Shown here in pieces: positions 38,401-52,100 of a stretch of DNA of 64,000 nucleotides. Source of the DNA: Plasmopara viticola (lineage: Eukaryota; Oomycota; Peronosporomycetes; Peronosporales; Peronosporaceae); contig MBPM02000199.1 in NCBI GenBank assembly GCA_001695595.3, forward strand, positions 1-64,000, written 5' to 3'. The notes below the pieces were generated by a model that saw only the letters and a program-made list of their open reading frames with translations, did not search any database and was not told the origin of the DNA. The position numbers and the translations under genes are program-made. The first letter of the stretch is position 1, and each line of letters begins with the position of its first letter.

Positions 38401-41400
38401 TTTGTTCTCTTCCAATCAGTCTTCTCGTCAAATCGTTCGTGATGCGAATGTCTAAATGTGCGCTTTACGGTTTATGTTGGACTGACTTGCAAATAAAATT
38501 ATGGTATACATGTAGCCTTCAACAGTTGTAATCATTGTAATCATTCCATCTGCACATCATTATATTATTCGGGTGCAATCTTTTTGACCGTCATCTCGAC
38601 GCACAATCGGCTCGTGAATGAAAGCGATTGGACCGATATACTCCCGCTTAACCAAGCGTCTCTTTTTTAACAAAATCATAATATAACTAGGAAAACGACA
38701 AATACTATTAAGGATGGTTTATTTTAATACGTACGACGCCTCGTGCCAAGTCGTTACCTCTCGTTTAGTACGAAGATTGCACAATTACAATGTCTGACCT
38801 ATTTTTCCAAAGCGCTTCCATAAGCGCAGGTTATAATCTTCTCAGGGTTGATTACGTGCCAAAGTTAGAAGCACACCAGGCATGAAGCAGGACCAACTGG
38901 CATAGATGTCCCTCCTCAACTTATCAATGGACACCTTCGCCGATACGCGTGTGCAGAAGAAATAGGTAATTAAATTACCGGACTGATCGTACCAACAATA
39001 CATCTATCAAATCATCACCGCTCTGTTTTTGTCCGATCAATTTACTCGTCAAATCGTTCGTGATGCGAATGTCAAAATGTGTACTTTACGGTTTGTGTTG
39101 GATGACTTGCAAATAAAATCATAGTATACATGTAGCCTTCAATAGCATCAATCATTTAATCATTCCATCAGCACGCCATTATATAATCCGGGCGCATTTT
39201 TTTTGATCGTCATCTCTACGCACAATCGCCTCGCGAATGAAAGCGACGGTACTAACATATTCTCCCTTAACCAACCGTCTTCTTTCCAATAACGTCATAT
39301 TATATCCAGGTAAATAAAAAACATTTCAAGTCTGGTTTATCGTGCTAAGTACGATGCCTCGTGCCAAGTTATTACCTCCCGTTATGAACGAAAATTGCAC
39401 AATCACAATGTCTGACGCATTTTTCGAAAGCGCTAGTATAAGCGAAGGTTAGAATCATCTCAGAGTTGACCACACGCCAAACTGACTATGTTAAAAGCTC
39501 GCCAGGCATGAAGCGGGACCAAGTGCCAAAGCTGTCCCTCCTCAACTTGTCAATGGACACCTTCGCCGATACGCGTGTGTAAAAAAGATGTAGTTTGTTT
39601 ACCGGACTGATCGTACCAAAAAGGCATCTTTTTGTTCATTTTATCCAATTATCACCATTTTGTTCTCTTCTAATCAGTCTTCTCGTCAAATCGTTTGTGA
39701 TGCGAATGTCTAAATGTGCGCTTTACGGTTTATGTTGGGATGACTTGCAAATAAAATATTGGTATACATGTAGCCTTCAACAGTTGTAATCACTTTAATC
39801 ATTCCATCTGCACACCATTATATTATTCGGGTGCAATCTTTTTGACCGTCATCTCGACGCACAATTGGCTCGTGAATGAAAGCGATTGGACCGATATACT
39901 CCCGCTTAACCAAGCGTCTCCTTTTTAACAAAGTCATAATATATCTAGGTAAACGGCAGATACTATTAAGGATGGTTTATTTTGCTACGTACGACGCCTC
40001 GTGCCAAGTCGTTACCTCCCGTTTAGTACGAAGATTGCACGATTACAATGTCTGACCTATTTTCTCAAAGCGCTTTCATAAGCGCAGGTTATAATCTTCT
40101 CAGGGTTGATCACGCGCCAAAGTGACCATGTTAGAAGCACACCAGGCATGAAGCAGGACCAACTGGCATAGATGTCCCTCCTCAATTTGTCAATGGACAC
40201 CTTCGCCGATACGCGTTTGCAGAAGAAATAGGTAGTTAGATTACCGGACTGATCGTACATCTATCCAATCATCACCACTCTGTTTTTGTCCGATCAATCT
40301 ACTCGTCAAATCGTTTATGATGCGAATGTCAAAATGTGCACTTTACGGTTTGTGTTGGACAGACTTGCGAATAAAATTGTGGTATACATGTAGCCTTCAA
40401 TAGCATCAATCATTTAATCATTCCATCAGCACGCCATTATACCATCCGGGCGCGTTTTTTTTATCGTCATCTCTACGCACAATCGCCTCGCGAATGACAG
40501 CGACCGTACTAACCTATTCTCCCTCAACCAACCGTCTTCTTTCCAATAACGTCATAAAATATCCAGGTAAATAAAAAAACATTTCAAAAATGGTTTATCG
40601 TTCTAAGTACGATGCCTCGTGCCAAGTTATCACCTCCCATTATGAACGAAAATTGCACAATCACAATGTCTGACGCATTTTTCGAAAGCGCTAGTATAAG
40701 CGAAGGTTAGAATCATCTCAGGGTTGACCACACGCCAAACTGACTATGTTAAAAGCTCGCCAAGCATGAAGCGGGACCAAGTGCCAAAGCTGTCCCTCCT
40801 CAACTTGTCAATGGACACCTTAGCCGATACGCGAGTGCAAAAAAAAGAAGAAGTTTGTTTACCAGACTGATCGTACCAAAAATGCATCTATTTGCTCATT
40901 TTATCCAATTATCACCATTTTGTTCTCTTCCAATCAGTCTTCTCGTCAAATCGTTCGTGATGCGAATGTCTAAATGTGCGCTTTACGGTTTACGTTGGAC
41001 TGACTTGCAAATAAAATTATGGTATACATGTAGCCTTGAACAGTTGTAATCATTGTAATCATTCCATCTGCAGACCATTGTATTATTCGGGTGCAATCTT
41101 TTTGACCGTCATCTCGACGCACAATCGCCTCGCAAATGAAGGCGACCGTACTAACAAACATATTCTCCCTTAACCAACCGTCTTCTTTCCAATAACGTCA
41201 TAATATATCCAGGTAAAAAAACATTTCAAGTATGGTTTATCGTGCTAATTACGATGCCTCGTGCCAAGTTATTACCTCCCATTATAAACGAAAATTGCAC
41301 AATCACAATGTCTGACGCATTTTTCGAAAGCGCTAGTATAAGCGAAGGTTAAAATCATCTCGGAGTTGACCACACGCCAACCTGACTATGTTAAAAGCTC

Positions 41401-44400
41401 GCCAGGCATGAAGCGGGACCAAGTGCCCAAGCTGTCCCTTCCAACTTGTCAATGGACACCTTCGCCGATACGCGTGTGCAAAAAGAGAAGTAGTTTGTTT
41501 ACCGGACTGATCGTACCAAAAAGGCATCTATTTGCTCATTTTATCCAATCATCACCATTTTGTTCTCTTCCAATCAGTCTTCTCGTCAAATCGTTCGTGA
41601 TGCGAATGTCTAAATGTGCGCTTTACGGTTTACGTTGGACTGACTTGCAAATAAAATTATGGTATACATGTAGCCTTCAACAGTTGTAATCATTGTAATT
41701 ATTCCATCTGCACACCATTATATTATTCGGGTGCAATCTTTTTGACCGTCATCTCGACGCACAATCGGCTCGTGAATGAAAGCGATTGGACCGATATACT
41801 CCCGCTTAACCAAGCGTCCCCTTTTTAACAAAGTCATAATGTATCTAGGTAAACGACAAACACTATTAAGGATAGTTTATTTTGCTACGTACGACGCCTC
41901 GTGCCAAGTCGTTAACTCCCGTTTAGTACGAAGATTGTACAATTACATTGTCTGACCTATTTTTCCAGAGCGCTTCCATAAGCGAAGGTTATAATTCTCT
42001 CAGGGTTGATCACGCGCCAAAGTGACCATGTTAGAAACACCAGGCATGAAGCAGGACCAACTGGCATAGATGTCCCTCCTCAGTTTGTCAATGGACACCT
42101 TCGCCGATACGCGTGTGCAGAAGAAAGAAATAGTTTGTTTACCGGACTGATCGTACCAATAAGGCATACATTTGTTCATTTTATCCAATCATCACCATTT
42201 GTTCTCTTCCAATTAGTCTTCTCGTCAAATCGTTCGTGATGCGAATGTCTAAATGTGCACTTTACGGTTTATGTTGGACTGACTTGCAAATAAAATTATG
42301 GTATACATGTAGCCTTCAACAGTTGTAATCATTTTAATTATTCCATCTGCACACCATTATATTATTCGGGTGCAATCTTTTTAACCGTCATCTCGACGCA
42401 CAATCGGCTCGTGAATGAAAGCGATTGGACCAATATACTCCCGCTTAACCAAGCGTCTCCTTTTTAACAAAGTCATAATATATCTAGGTAAACGACAAAT
42501 TCTATTAAGGATGGTTTATTCTGCTACGTACGACGCCTCGTGCCAAGTCGTTACCTCCCGTTTAGTACGAAGATTGCACGATTACAATGTCTGACCTATT
42601 TTACCAGAGCGCTTCCATAAGCGCAGGTTATAATCTTTTCAGGGTTGATCACGCGCCAAAGTGACCATGTTAGAAGCACACCAGGCATGAAGCAGGACCA
42701 ACTGGCATAGATGTCCCTCCTCAATTTGTCAATGGACACCTTCGCCGATACGCGTTTGCAGAAGAAATAGGTAATTAGATTACCGGACTGATCGTACCAA
42801 CAATACATCTATTCAATCATCACCACTCTGTTTTTGTCCGATCAATCTACTCGTCAAATTGTTCGTGATGCGAATGTCAAAATGTGCACTTTACGGTTTG
42901 TGTTGGACTGACTTGCAAATAAAATTATGGTATACATGTAGCCTTCAATAGCATCAATCATTTAATCATTCCATCAGCACGCCATTATACCATCCGGGCG
43001 CATTCTTTTTGATCGTCACCTCTACGCACAATCGCCTCGCGAATGAAAGCGACCGTACTAACATATTCTCCCTTAACCAACCGTCTTGTTTGCAGTAACG
43101 TCATAATATATCCAGGTAAATAAAAACATTTCAAGCATGGTTTATCGTGCTAAGTACGATGCCTCGTGCCAAGTTATTACCTCCCGTTATGAACGAAAAT
43201 TGCACAATCACAATGTCTGACGCATTTTTCGAAAGCGCTAGTATAAGCGAAGGTTAGAATCATCTCAGAGTTAACCACACGCCAAACTGACTATGTTAAA
43301 AGCTCGCCAGGCATGAAGCGGGACCAAGTACCAAAGCTGTCCCTCCTCAACTTGTCAATGGACACCTTAGCCGATACGCGAGTGCAAAAAAAGAAGAAGT
43401 TTGTTTACCAGACTGATCGTACCAAAAATGCATATATTTGCTCATTTTATCCAATCATCACCATTTTGTTCTCTTCTAATCAGTCTCCTCGTCAAATCGT
43501 TCGTGGTGCGAATGTCTAAATGTGCGCTTTACAATTTATGTTGGACTGACTTGCAAATAAAATTTTGGTATACATGTAGCCTTGAACAGTTGTAATCATT
43601 TTAATTATGCATCTGCACACCATTATTTTATTCGGGTGCAATCTTTTTGACCGTCATCTCGACGCACAATCGGCTCGTGAATGAAAGCGATTGGACCGAT
43701 ATACTCCCGCTTAACCAAGCGTCTCCTTTTTAACAAAGTCATGATATATCTAGGTAAACGACAAATACTATTAAGGATGGAAATATTTTGCTACGTACGA
43801 CGCCTCGTGTCAAGTCGTTACCTCCCGTTTAGTACGAAGATTGCACAATTACAATGTCTGACCTATTTTTCCAAAGCGCTTCCATAAGCGCAGGTTATAA
43901 TCTTCTCAGGGTTGATCACGCGCCAAAGTGACCATGTTTAAAGCACACCAGGCATGATGCAGGACCAACTGGCATGGATGTCCCTCCTCAATTTGTCAAT
44001 GGACACCTTCGCCGATACGCGTGTGCAGAAGTAATAGGTAGTTAGATTACCGGACTGATCGTACCAACAATACATCTATCCAATCATCACCACTCTGTTT
44101 TTGTCTGATCAATCTACTCGTCAAATCGTTCGTAATGCGAATGTCAAAATGTGCACTTTACGGTTTGTGTTGGACTGACTTGCAAATAAAAGTATGGTAT
44201 ACATGTAGCCTTCGATAGCATCAATCATTTAATCATTTCATCAGCACACATTATACCATCCGGGAGCATTCTTTTTGATCGTCATCTCTACGCATAAATC
44301 GCCTCGCGAATGAAAGCAACCGTACTAACATATTTTCCCTTAATCAACCGTCTTCTTTCCAATAACGTCATAATATATCCAGGTAAATAAAAAAACATTT

Positions 44401-46126
44401 CAAGAATGGTTTATCGTGCTAATTACGATGCCTCGTGCCAAGTTATTACCTCCCATTATGAACGAAAATTGCACAATCACAATGTCTGACGCATTTTTCG
44501 AAAGCGCTAGTATTAGCGAAGTTAAAATCATCTTGGAGTTGACCACACGTCAAACTGACTATTTTAACAGCTCGCCAGGCATGAAGCGGGACCAAGTGCC
44601 AAAGCTGTCCCTCCTCAACTTGTCAATGGACACCTTCGCCGATACGCGTGTGCAAAAAAAGAAGATGTTTGTTTACCGGACTGATCGTACCAAAAAGGCA
44701 TATATTTGTTCATTTTATCCAATCATCACCATTTTGTACTCTTCTAATCAGTCTTCTCGTCAAATCGTTCGTGATGCGAATGCCTAAATGTGCGCTTCAC
44801 GGTTTATGTTGGACTGACTTGCAAATAAACTTATGGTATACATGTAGCCTTCAACAGTTGTAATCATTTTAATCATATCATCTGCACACCATTTTATTAT
44901 TCGGGTGCAATCTTTTTGACCGTCAACTCGACGCACAATCGGCTCGTGAATGAAAGCGATTGGACCGATATACTCCCGCTTAACCAAACGTCTTCTTTTT
45001 TTAACAAAGTCATAATATATCTAGGTAAACGGCAGATACTATTAAGGATGGTTTATTTTGCTACGTACGACGCCTCGTGCCAAGTCGTTACCTCCCGTTT
45101 AGTACGAAGATTGCACAATTACAATGTCTGACCTATTTTTCCAAAGCGCTTCCATAAGCGCAGGTTATAATCTTCTCAGGGTTGATCACGCGCCAAAGTG
45201 ACCATGTTCAAAGCACACCAGGCATGAATCAGGACCAACTGGCATAGATGTCCCTCCTCAGTTTGTCAATGGACACCTTCGCCGATACGCGTGTGCAGAA
45301 GAAATAGGTAGTTAGATTACCGGACTGATCGTACCAACAATACATCTATCCAATCATCACCGTTCTGCTTTTGTCCGATCAATCTACTCGTCAAATCGTT
45401 CGTAATGCGAATGTCAGAATGTGCACTTTACGGTTTGTGTTGGATGACTTGCAAATAAAATTATAGTATACATGTAGCCTTCAATAGCATCAATCATTTA
45501 ATCATTCCATCAGCACGCCATTATACCATCCGGGCGCATTCTTTTTTATCGTCATCTCTACGCACAATCGCCTCGCGAATGAAAGCGACCGTACTAACAT
45601 ATTCTCCCTTAACCAACCGTCTTCTTTGCAATAACGTCATAATATACACAGGTAAATAAAAAAACATTTCAAGAATGGTTTATCGTGCTAAGTACGATGC
45701 CTCGTGCCAAGTTATTACCTCCCATTATAAACGAAAATTGCACAAGCACAATGTTGAAGCATTTTTCGAAAGCGCTAGTATAAGCGAAGGTTAAAATCAT
45801 TTCGGAGTTGACCACACGCCAACCTGACTATATTAAAAGCTCGCCAGGCATGAAGCGGGACCAAGTGCCAAAGCTGTCCCTCCTCAACTTGTCAATGGAC
45901 ACCTTCGCCGATACGCGTGTGCAAAAAAAGAAGTAGTTTGTTTACCGGACTGATCGTACCAAAAAGGCATCTATTTGCTCATTTTATCCAATCATCACCA
46001 TTTTGTTCTCTTCTGATCAGTCTTCTCGTGAAATTGTTTGTGATGCGAATGTCAAAATGTGCACTTTACGGTTTGTGTTGGACTGACTTGCAGATAAAAT
46101 TATGGTATACATGTAGCCTTCGATAG
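35449..46126. repeat. Family C, alternating two-monomer (~1,260-1,280-bp) array
   Basis: Two monomer types can be told apart. One has attacctcccattatgaacg, gcatttttcgaaagcg and cgcctcgcgaatgaaagc. The other has gttacctcccgtttagtacg, cctatttttccaaagcg and ggctcgtgaatgaaagc. At first (35.7-38.3 kb) a 1,281-bp repeat is seen: 36057-36431 matches 37338-37712 nearly perfectly. Type 1 monomers then begin near 38338, 39596, 40856, 41497, 42138, 43402, 44676 and 45945, with type 2 near 38975, 40243, 42781, 44047 and 45317. The result is mostly strict alternation with an interruption at 41.5-42.2 kb. No gene is supported. Confidence 0.92.
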
Positions 46127-49100
46127 CATCAATCAATTAATTATTCCATCAGCAACTTATTATACCATTCGGGCTCGACCTTTCTGACCGTCATTTCTAA
46201 GCACAATCGGACCCGTAAGTGAAAGCCATCGTACCGATATTTTCCGCTTTGATGAGTGTCTTCTTCTTAACAACGTCATAATATATCCAGGATAATTAAA
46301 ATCAATTTCGAGATTGGTTTCTCGCTCTTAGAACGATGCCTTGTGCGAAGTTGTTACCCCCCCCGTTATGTACGAGAATTGCGCAATCATAATGTCTGAC
46401 GCAATCTTCGAAAGCGCTAGTATAAGGAAAGGGTATAATTTTTTCAGGGTTGACCACACGCCAAACTGACTATGTTAGAAGCACAATAGGCATGAAGCGG
46501 GACCAAGTGGCATTGCTGACACTACTCAACTTGTTGACGGACACCTTAGCTGACACGCGTGTGCAGAGTAAATAAGTAGTTCGTTTACTGGACTTACAGT
46601 GCACCCAACGCATCTAATTACTCAATTTATAAAATCATCACCATTCCGTTCTCGTCCGATCAACATACTCGTCTAGTCGTTTGTGATGCGAATGTCAAAA
46701 TGTGCGTTTTGCGGTTGGTGTCGGACTGACTTGCAAATAAAATTATGGTACACATTAAGCCTTCAACAGTATCAACCATTTTAATCATTCTGCACGCCAT
46801 TATATTATTCGGGCGCAATCTTTTCGACTGTCTTCTCAACGCACAATTGGCTCGAGGATGAAAGCGATCGGACTAATGTATTCCCGCTTAACTAAGCGTC
46901 TTTTTTTCAGCAACGTCATAATATACCCGTGCAAACGGATTTTTTTCAAGATTGGTTAATTTTGCTACGTACGATGCTTGGAGCTAAGTTGTTCCCTCCC
47001 ATTATGTACGAAAATTGCACAATCACAATGTCTGACGCATTCTTTGACAGCGCTAGTATAAGCGAAGGTTGAATCTCTCACGGTTGACCACACGTCAAAC
47101 TGACTATGTTAGAAGCACGCCAGGCATGAAGCGGGATCTAGTGGCATAGCTGTCCCTGCTCAACTTGTCAAGGAAATCCTTGGCCGATACGCGTGTGCAG
47201 AAGATATAAGTAGTTCGTTTACCGGACTGATCGTACCAACAATAAGTTTTATTATTCATTTTATCAAATCATCACCATTCTGTTCTCGTCCAGTCAATTA
47301 GTCGACTAATCGTTCGAGACGCGATTGTCTAATTGTGCACCTTACGGGTTTGTGCTGGACTGGCTTGCAAAATTGGTACAAATTATGATATACCTGAAGT
47401 CTTCAACTGTAACAATCATCTTAATCCTCTCATTCGCACGCCATTATACCATCTGGGCGCAACCTTTTCGACCGTTATTTCAAAACACAATCGGACCGTA
47501 AGTGAAAGCCATCGCACCGATATATTCCCGCTTATCTAAGTGTCTTCTTTTTAACAACGTCATGATTTTTCAAAGTAAAGAAAAACAATTACAAGGATGT
47601 TTTAACTCGCTAAGTACGATACCTCGTGCCAAATACATTTCCTCCCGTTAAGTACGAAAATTGCACAATTACAATGTCTGACGAATTTTTTCAAAGCGCT
47701 TGAATAAGCAAAGGGTGTAATTTTCTTACGATAGACCACACGCCAAACTGACTATGTTAGAAGCACGAGTGGGACAAAGTGGCTGTCCCTACTCAACTTG
47801 TTAATGGACACCTTAGCAAATACGCGTGTGCAGAAAAAATAAGTAGGTAGTTTACCGAACTAATCGTACAACAATACATGTGATTGCTCAATTCGTCCAT
47901 TCATCACTATTCAGTTCTCGTGCAATCAACTTACTTGTCTGATCGTTCGTGACACGAGTGTCTAAATGTGGGCCTTACGGGTTTGTGCTGGACTCGCTTG
48001 CAAAATCAAAGCGAATTATGGTATATCTGTAGCCTTTTACAGTCTCAACAATCTTAACCATTTCACCCGCCCGCTATTATACCATCCGGGCTCAATCTTT
48101 CTGACCGTCATCTCTATGCACGTACAAACCCGTATGTGAAGGCCAACGTATCGATATACTATCGCTGTCTTCTTTTTAGCAATATTAAAGAATATTCTGG
48201 TAAATTTGAAATAATTTGAAGGATGTTTTTCTTTCTTAGTACGATGCCTCGTGCCAAGTCGTTACTTTCCGTCAAGAACGAAAATTGCACATTTACAGTG
48301 TCTGACGCATTCTTCAAAGCGCTAGCATAAGCGAAAGACGAAATCTTATCAGGGTTGACCACACGACAAGCTGAATATGTTAGAAGCATACCAGGCATGA
48401 ACCGGGATCAGGTGGCGTAGGTGACACTACTCAACATGCCAATGGACACCTTAGCCGGGACATCTGTGCAGAAAAAAATAGTAACTAGTTTATTGAACTT
48501 ACAGAACACTCAATGCAGATATTTACTCAATTTACCCAAATATCACCAATGTGTTCTCGTCCAATTTACTTATTTGTCCAATGGTTCGTGACACGAGTCC
48601 TTAACGTGTGTCTTACGGGTTTGTGTTGGCCTAACTTGCAAAATCAATGCGAATTATGGTGTACCTGTGGTCTTCAACAGTATCAATCATCTTAACCATT
48701 TCACCCGCCCGCCAATATACCATCCTGGTGAAGTCTTTCTGACCGTCATCTCTATGCACGTCCAACCCGTAAGTGAATGCCATCGTACCGACATAGTCCC
48801 TCTAATCCAAGCGTCTTCTTTTCAACAACGGCCTAAAAATATCCAGGAAAATAAAAAAACGGTGGTTTTCTTAATAAGTACGTTGCCTCGTGCCAAGTCA
48901 TTACCTCCCGTTAAGTCCGAAAATGCAAAACTACAATGTCTCATGCATTCTTTCAAAGCGCTAGCATAAGAGATGGTTGGCAACTCCTCAGGTTTGACCA
49001 TACGCCAAACTAACCATGTTCGAAGCTCCCCGGGAATGAAACGGGATCAAGTGGCATAGCTGACATTGCTCGACTTGTGAATAGACACCTAAGCTGGGAC

Positions 49101-52100
49101 GCCAGTGCAGAGAAAGTAAGTAGTAAGTTTACTGAACCACAATACACCCAATGCAGCTAATAACTCAATTCATCTAATCATCATTATTGTGTACTCGTCC
49201 AACTAACTTACTCGGCTAATCGTTCGTGACGCGAATGCTTAATGTGTGCCTTACGGGATTGTGTTTGACTGACTTGCGAAATTGGTGCGAATTATGGAAT
49301 TTCTAAGCCTTCAAAAGCATCGATCATCTCAATCATTTCACAGCACGGGATTTTACCATCCGCGCCCAATCTTTCTGACCGTCATCTTTATGAACGTACA
49401 AACTCGCATGTGAGAGTCATCGTATCGATATATTACCGCTGTCTTCTATTCAATAACGTTGTGGAATATCCAGGCAACTTCAGAATTTTTTTTTTGGGTT
49501 TTTCTTACTTAGTAGGATGCCTCGTGCCAAGTCGTTACCTCCCGTAGAGAAAGAAACTTGCACAAATACAATGTCTGACGCATTCTTCCAAAGCGCTAGC
49601 ATAAGCGATGGTTGAAATTTTTTCAGGTTTGACTACACGCCAAACTAACCATGTTAGAAGCACCCCAGGCATTAAATGGGATCAAGTGGCATAGCTGACA
49701 CTGCTCGACTTGTGAATAGACACCTAAGCTGGGACGCCAGTGCAGAGAAAGTAAGTAGTAAGTTTATTAACAACACAATACACCCAATGCAGCTTATAAC
49801 TCAATTTATCCAATCATCATTATTGTGTAGTCGTCCAACCAACTTACTCTTTTAAGCGTTCGTGATGCGAATGTCTTAATGCGTGCCTTACGTGATTGTG
49901 TTTGACTAACTTGCGAAATTGGTGCGAATTATTATATTCCTGGAGCCTTCAAAAGTAACAATCATCTTAATCTTTTCTTCAGCACGAGATGATACCATCC
50001 GCGCTCAATCTTTCTGACCGTCATCTCTATGTACGTACAAACCCGTATGTGAGAGTAATCGTACCGATAGATTACCGCTGTCTTCTTTTCAACAACGTTT
50101 CAGAATAGATAGGCAAATTTAAAACAATTTAAAGGATGTTTTTTCTTTCTTAGTACGATGCCGCATGCCAAGTCGTTGCCTTCCGTAAAGAATTGCACAA
50201 TTACAATGTCTGACGTATTCGTCCAAAGCGTCAGCATAAGCGATGGTTGAAATCTCAGGTTTGACCACACGCCAAACTAACCATGTTCGAAGCACCCCAG
50301 GCATGAAACGGGATCAAGTGGCATAGCTCAATAAACACCTAAGCTGGGACGCCTGTGCAGAGAAACTAAGTATTTAGTTTATTGGACTCACAGTACACCC
50401 AATGCAGCAAATAATTCAATTCATCCAGCCATCATTATTGTGTACTCGTTCAATCAACTTACTCTTCTAAGCGTTCGTGACGCGAATGTCTTAATGTGTG
50501 CCTTACGGGATTGTGTTTGACTGGCTTGCGAAATTAGCGCAAGTTATGGTATACTTGAAGCCTTTAAAAGCATCAACCATCTTGATCATTTCATCATCAC
50601 GGGATTACACCATCCGCGCTCAATCTTTCTGACCGTCATCTCTATGTACGTACAATTCCGTATGTGAGAGTCACTGTCTTCTTTTCAACAACGTTTCAGA
50701 ATATACAGGCAAAATTGAAAATATCAAATGCATGTTTTTTCTTGCTTAGTACGATGCCTCGTGCCACGTCGTTACATCCCGTGAAGAAAGAAAATTGAAC
50801 AATTATAATGTCTGACGCATTCTTTTAAAGCGCTAGCATAAGCGAGGGTTGAAATCTCCTCAGGTTTGTCCACACGCCAAACTAATTATGTTAGAAGCAC
50901 CCTAGGAATGACATTGCTCGACTTGTGAATAGACATCTAAGCTGGGAGGACGCCAGTTCAGAGAAAGTAAGTAGTAAGTTTGTTGAATACACAATACACC
51001 CAATGCAGCTTATAACTCAATTTATTCAATTATCATTATTGTGTACTCTTCCAACTAACTTACTCGTCTAATCGTTCGTGACGCGAATGTCTTAATGCGT
51101 GCCTTACAGGATTGTGTTTGACTGACTTGCGAAATTGGCGAAAATTATGGTATACCTGAAGCCTTCAAAAGTATCAATCATCTTAAACAATTCATCAGCA
51201 CGGCATTATACCATCCGCGCTCAATCTTTCTGATCGTCATTTCTATGCACGTATAAACCCGTATGTGAGAGTCATCGTACCGATATATTACCGCTGTCTT
51301 CTTTTCAACAACGTCTTAGAATATCCAGGCAAAAGTTAAAACAGTCTAAAGGATGTTTTTTCTCGCTTAGTACGATGCCGCGTGCCAAGTCGTTACATCC
51401 CGTAAAGAAAGAAAATTGAACAATTATAATGTCTGATGTATTCTTACAAAGCGCTAGCATAAGCAATTGTTGAAATCTTCTCAGGTTTGACCACACGCCA
51501 AACTAGCCATGTTTGAAGTACCCTAGGAACGAAACGAGATCAATGGCATAGCTTATATTGCTCGACTTGTCAATAGACACCTAAGCATGTGCAAAGAGAA
51601 TAAGTAGTTAGTTGATTGGACTCACAGTACACCCAGTGCAGCTAATCGCTCAATTTATCCAATTATCATTCTTGTGTACTCTTCCAACTAACTTACTCGT
51701 CTAATCGTTCGTGACGCGAATGTCTTAATGCGTGCCTTACAGGATTGTGTTTGACTGACTTGCGAAATTGGCGAAAATTATGGTACACCTGGAGCCTTCA
51801 AAAGTATCAATCATCTTAATCATTTCATCAGCACGGCATTATACCATCCGCGCTCAATCTTTCTGACCGTCATTTCTATGGACGTATCAACCCGTATGTG
51901 AGAGTCATCGTACCGATATATTACCGCTTTCTTCTTTTCAACAACGTCTTAGAATATTTAGGCAAAATTTAAAACAGTCTAAAGGATGTTTTTTCTCGCT
52001 TATTACGATGCCGCGTGCCAAGTCGTTACATCCCGTGAAGAAAGAAAATTGAACAATTATAATGTCCGACGCATTCTTTTAAAGCGCTAGCATAAGCAAG

